Assembly: GCA_009926195.1 (NCBI GenBank)
Contig: RFPK01000120.1
Location: forward strand, 1 to 6,261
DNA length: 6,261 nt
Direction: 5' to 3'
Source of the DNA: Synechococcaceae bacterium WB4_1_0192
GTDB lineage: Bacteria; Cyanobacteriota; Cyanobacteriia; PCC-6307; Cyanobiaceae
Shown piece by piece: positions 4,910 through 6,261 of the stretch. The translations under genes were made by a program, and so were the position numbers. Under the pieces are notes generated by a model. It did no database searches. It saw only the letters and a list, made by a program, of their open reading frames with translations, and was not told the DNA's origin. How positions within the stretch are numbered: the stretch's first letter is position 1; the number at the start of each line of letters is the position of its first letter.

Positions 4910-5403
4910 TGGCTCGTCCGCACCCGCGACCGCTGCGATCGACCGGCGGATCTCCCCCCCGGACGACAGCGACGGGAGCGACGAAGGCGGCCCGTGACGG
5001 ATGGATGGGGCCCATCGTGCTGGCGACGGCAGCAGCACTCTCCCAATCCGCGCTCGCCGCGCCCTACGTGCCCTTCCCCAGCCAGGACAGCCTGCGGCAG
5101 CTGCAGCTGGCGGCCCTGGCCTGCGCACGCGAGAACACCACGGCCAGCTGCGAGCCGGTGCAGCGCCTGGCCAATCCACTGCTGGATCACCCGCGGCTGC
5201 CGGCGGCCTGCAAGGACCAGCTCTGGATCCTCAGCCAGAAGGCCCAGGTGAGCGCCGTGAACAGCTACAGCCGCCGCGAGGCGATCGCAGAGCCCGCCCA
5301 GCTGGTGCTGCTGGCCTGCCGCAGCGGTGAGAAGGCCAAACCGGCAGCGCCAGCCGAAGGGGCCGGCGCCGCAACACCCCAGTTCGGCAACACCAGGCCC
5401 TGA
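4909..5403 (+). CDS. Small exported four-cysteine protein, function unknown
   Basis: This 164-residue protein starts at an ATG overlapping the PLD stop by one base. Residues 1-32 are polar and basic, then GPIVLATAAALSQSALAA (34-51) looks like a signal-peptide core with cleavage after ALA or ALAA. The mature part, about 113 residues, is mainly helical. It has four cysteines at 72, 81, 101 and 137, a spacing that could form two disulfides in the periplasm or lumen. Recognisable blocks are CARENTTASCEPV (72-84), NPLLDHPRLPAACKDQLW (89-106) and NSYSRREAIAEPAQLVLLAC (118-137). The tail (140-164) is Ala/Pro/Gly-rich. An alternative start at ATG 5005 would leave a signal peptide with no positive n-region, which is why I keep 4909, but the 32-residue lead is long. 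I do not recognise the family and assign no function. Confidence 0.72.
   Translation: MARPHPRPLRSTGGSPPRTTATGATKAARDGWMGPIVLATAAALSQSALAAPYVPFPSQDSLRQLQLAALACARENTTASCEPVQRLANPLLDHPRLPAACKDQLWILSQKAQVSAVNSYSRREAIAEPAQLVLLACRSGEKAKPAAPAEGAGAATPQFGNTRP
5281..5288. repeat. HIP1 octamer GCGATCGC (inside the four-cysteine protein gene)
   Basis: This is the second exact HIP1 palindrome, encoding part of the RREAIAEP block. Like the first copy it supports a cyanobacterial origin but shows no separate function here. Confidence 0.6.
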
Positions 5404-5416
5404 AGGAACCCAGGGC
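5397..5416 (+). other. Weak hairpin overlapping the stop of the four-cysteine protein
   Basis: GCCCTG (5397-5402) can pair with CAGGGC (5411-5416) across an eight-base loop that includes the last base of the stop codon. A second copy of CAGGGC at 5448-5453 could pair with the same left arm. No T-run follows, so termination here would have to be Rho-independent-like but weak. It may be chance. Confidence 0.22.
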
Positions 5417-5481
5417 AGTCCCGCAGAGCACCGCCAGCAAGCTGGATCAGGGCTAAGTTGTTGCCCCCTCGGCCCTCCCCG
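5404..5481 (+). promoter_or_regulatory. Spacer before phosphoglucomutase, presumed promoter region
   Basis: These 78 bases lie between the exported protein and pgm. TAAGTT at 5454-5459, about 22 bases before the ATG, is the only AT-richer patch and loosely resembles a -10 element. No matching -35 box and no Shine-Dalgarno are evident, as the bases directly before the ATG are pyrimidine-rich. The pgm promoter is assigned mainly by position. Confidence 0.22.
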
Positions 5482-6261
5482 ATGACCAGCGGTGTGCTGC
5501 ACGTGGCGCTCGATCAGCCCTTCGCCGATCAGAAGCCCGGCACCTCCGGCCTGCGCAAGAGCAGTCGCCAGTTCGAAACGCCGCACTACCTGGAGAGCTT
5601 CATCGAGGCGATCCTGCGCACGGTGCCCGGCATCAGCGGCGGCACCCTGGTGGTGGGTGGCGACGGCCGCTACGGCAACCGCCGCGCCATCGCCGTGATC
5701 GCCCGGATGGCCGCCGCCCACGGCGTGGCCCGGCTGATCACCACCACCGGTGGCATCCTCTCCACACCGGCCGCCTCCAACCTGATCCGCAAGCACGGCG
5801 CCACCGCCGGCATCATCCTTTCGGCCAGCCACAACCCGGGCGGGCCCGATGGCGACTTCGGCGTGAAGGTGAACGGCGCCAACGGCGGCCCAGCCCCCGA
5901 ATCGCTGACGGACGCGATCTACGCCGCCACCCAGACCCTGGACGGCTACCGCATCTGGCAGGAGATGTCCCTGGCGCTCGATGCACCCGGTTCCCAGGCG
6001 ATCGGCGACCTGCAGGTCGACGTGATCGATGGCGTCGACGACTACATCGCCCTGATGCAGAAGCTGTTCGACTTCGATCAGATCGGCGATCTGCTGCGCA
6101 ACGACTTCCCGATCGCCTTCGATGCGATGCACGCCGTGACCGGCCCCTACGCCACCCGGCTGTTTGAAGGCCTGCTCGGCGCCCCCGCCGGCACCGTGCG
6201 CAACGGCACCCCCAGTGAGGACTTCGGCGGCGGACACCCCGATCCCAACCTCACCTACGCC
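5482..6261 (+). CDS. pgm: Alpha-D-phosphoglucomutase, N-terminal 260 codons (partial)
   Basis: This enzyme interconverts glucose 1-phosphate and glucose 6-phosphate in the cytoplasm, linking glycogen synthesis and breakdown to central metabolism. The N-terminus has QPFADQKPGTSGLRK (12-26), the substrate-phosphate and GTSG motif of the eukaryote-like alpha-PGM group. VVGGDGRYGN (57-66) and TTTGGILSTPA (87-97) follow. The catalytic loop SASHNPGG (114-121) carries the phosphoserine at S116. GPDGDFGVKVN (121-131) is also typical of the group. The family is about 545 residues, so a little under half is here. The metal-binding Asp loop and the sugar-binding and C-terminal domains lie beyond the right edge. 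The start is secure because similarity begins a few residues after ATG 5482. It follows the exported protein after 78 bases in the same direction and probably has its own promoter. Confidence 0.96.
   Translation, partial: MTSGVLHVALDQPFADQKPGTSGLRKSSRQFETPHYLESFIEAILRTVPGISGGTLVVGGDGRYGNRRAIAVIARMAAAHGVARLITTTGGILSTPAASNLIRKHGATAGIILSASHNPGGPDGDFGVKVNGANGGPAPESLTDAIYAATQTLDGYRIWQEMSLALDAPGSQAIGDLQVDVIDGVDDYIALMQKLFDFDQIGDLLRNDFPIAFDAMHAVTGPYATRLFEGLLGAPAGTVRNGTPSEDFGGGHPDPNLTYA

Noticed and set aside
5397..5466. Intrinsic terminator after the four-cysteine protein
   Set aside because: The candidate stems are 4-6 bp and no T-run follows, so I list only a weak hairpin.
4891..6237. 448-codon minus-strand open frame
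   Set aside because: It is antisense to the four-cysteine protein and to the clear phosphoglucomutase. The composition is Gly/Ala/His-rich with no recognisable motif, so its length reflects GC content.
1..6261. CRISPR array, tRNA, insertion sequence, phage or defence island
   Set aside because: I saw no regularly spaced repeats, cloverleaf, transposase or terminal inverted repeats with target duplication. The gene content is mostly cyanobacterial housekeeping and light-harvesting.

Overview
The window is GC-rich bacterial DNA from a phycobilisome-bearing cyanobacterium. A CpcG-type rod-core linker and a CpcS/CpeS-type bilin lyase lie side by side. Together with the high GC, dense gene packing, repeated GTG starts and two copies of the HIP1 octamer GCGATCGC, this fits a Synechococcus/Cyanobium-type picocyanobacterium. 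The genus is inferred from gene content and base composition.

Layout. At the left edge, on the minus strand and leaving the window, is the 5' half of an EamA/DMT-type membrane transporter (start at 440). Its last ~30 codons (positions 92 to 1) do not look like a transporter. They read as the stretch of the ClpB disaggregase that directly precedes the second Walker A motif. This is either an in-frame gene fusion or a chimeric join in the assembly, and it is the most unusual thing here. Everything to the right is on the plus strand. Twenty-five bases from the transporter start, the bilin lyase (466-1080) begins. A 118-base leader with inverted repeats follows, then cpcG (1199-1957), closed by a strong intrinsic terminator (1981-2006).

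A second block begins with a DUF4912 protein carrying a Rho-N/SAP-like N-terminus (2116-3183). Seven bases later comes a 67-residue two-helix membrane protein (3191-3394). After a GC-rich hairpin comes a phospholipase D-superfamily lipoprotein with two complete HKD motifs and a canonical EF-hand loop (3449-4909). Its stop codon overlaps by one base the start of a small exported protein with four cysteines (4909-5403). Last is the N-terminal 260 codons of an alpha-phosphoglucomutase (5482 to the right edge).

How they work together. The lyase and linker both serve phycobilisome rod assembly: one attaches bilin to phycobiliprotein subunits and the other docks rods to the core. The PLD lipoprotein and the four-cysteine protein look translationally coupled and both appear exported, so they may act in the same compartment. 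DUF4912 and the small membrane protein are probably co-transcribed, with unknown function. Phosphoglucomutase is central glycogen/glucose-phosphate metabolism and is probably only a neighbour. I found no tRNA, rRNA, CRISPR array, insertion sequence or transposase, and no gene-free stretch over 300 bases.
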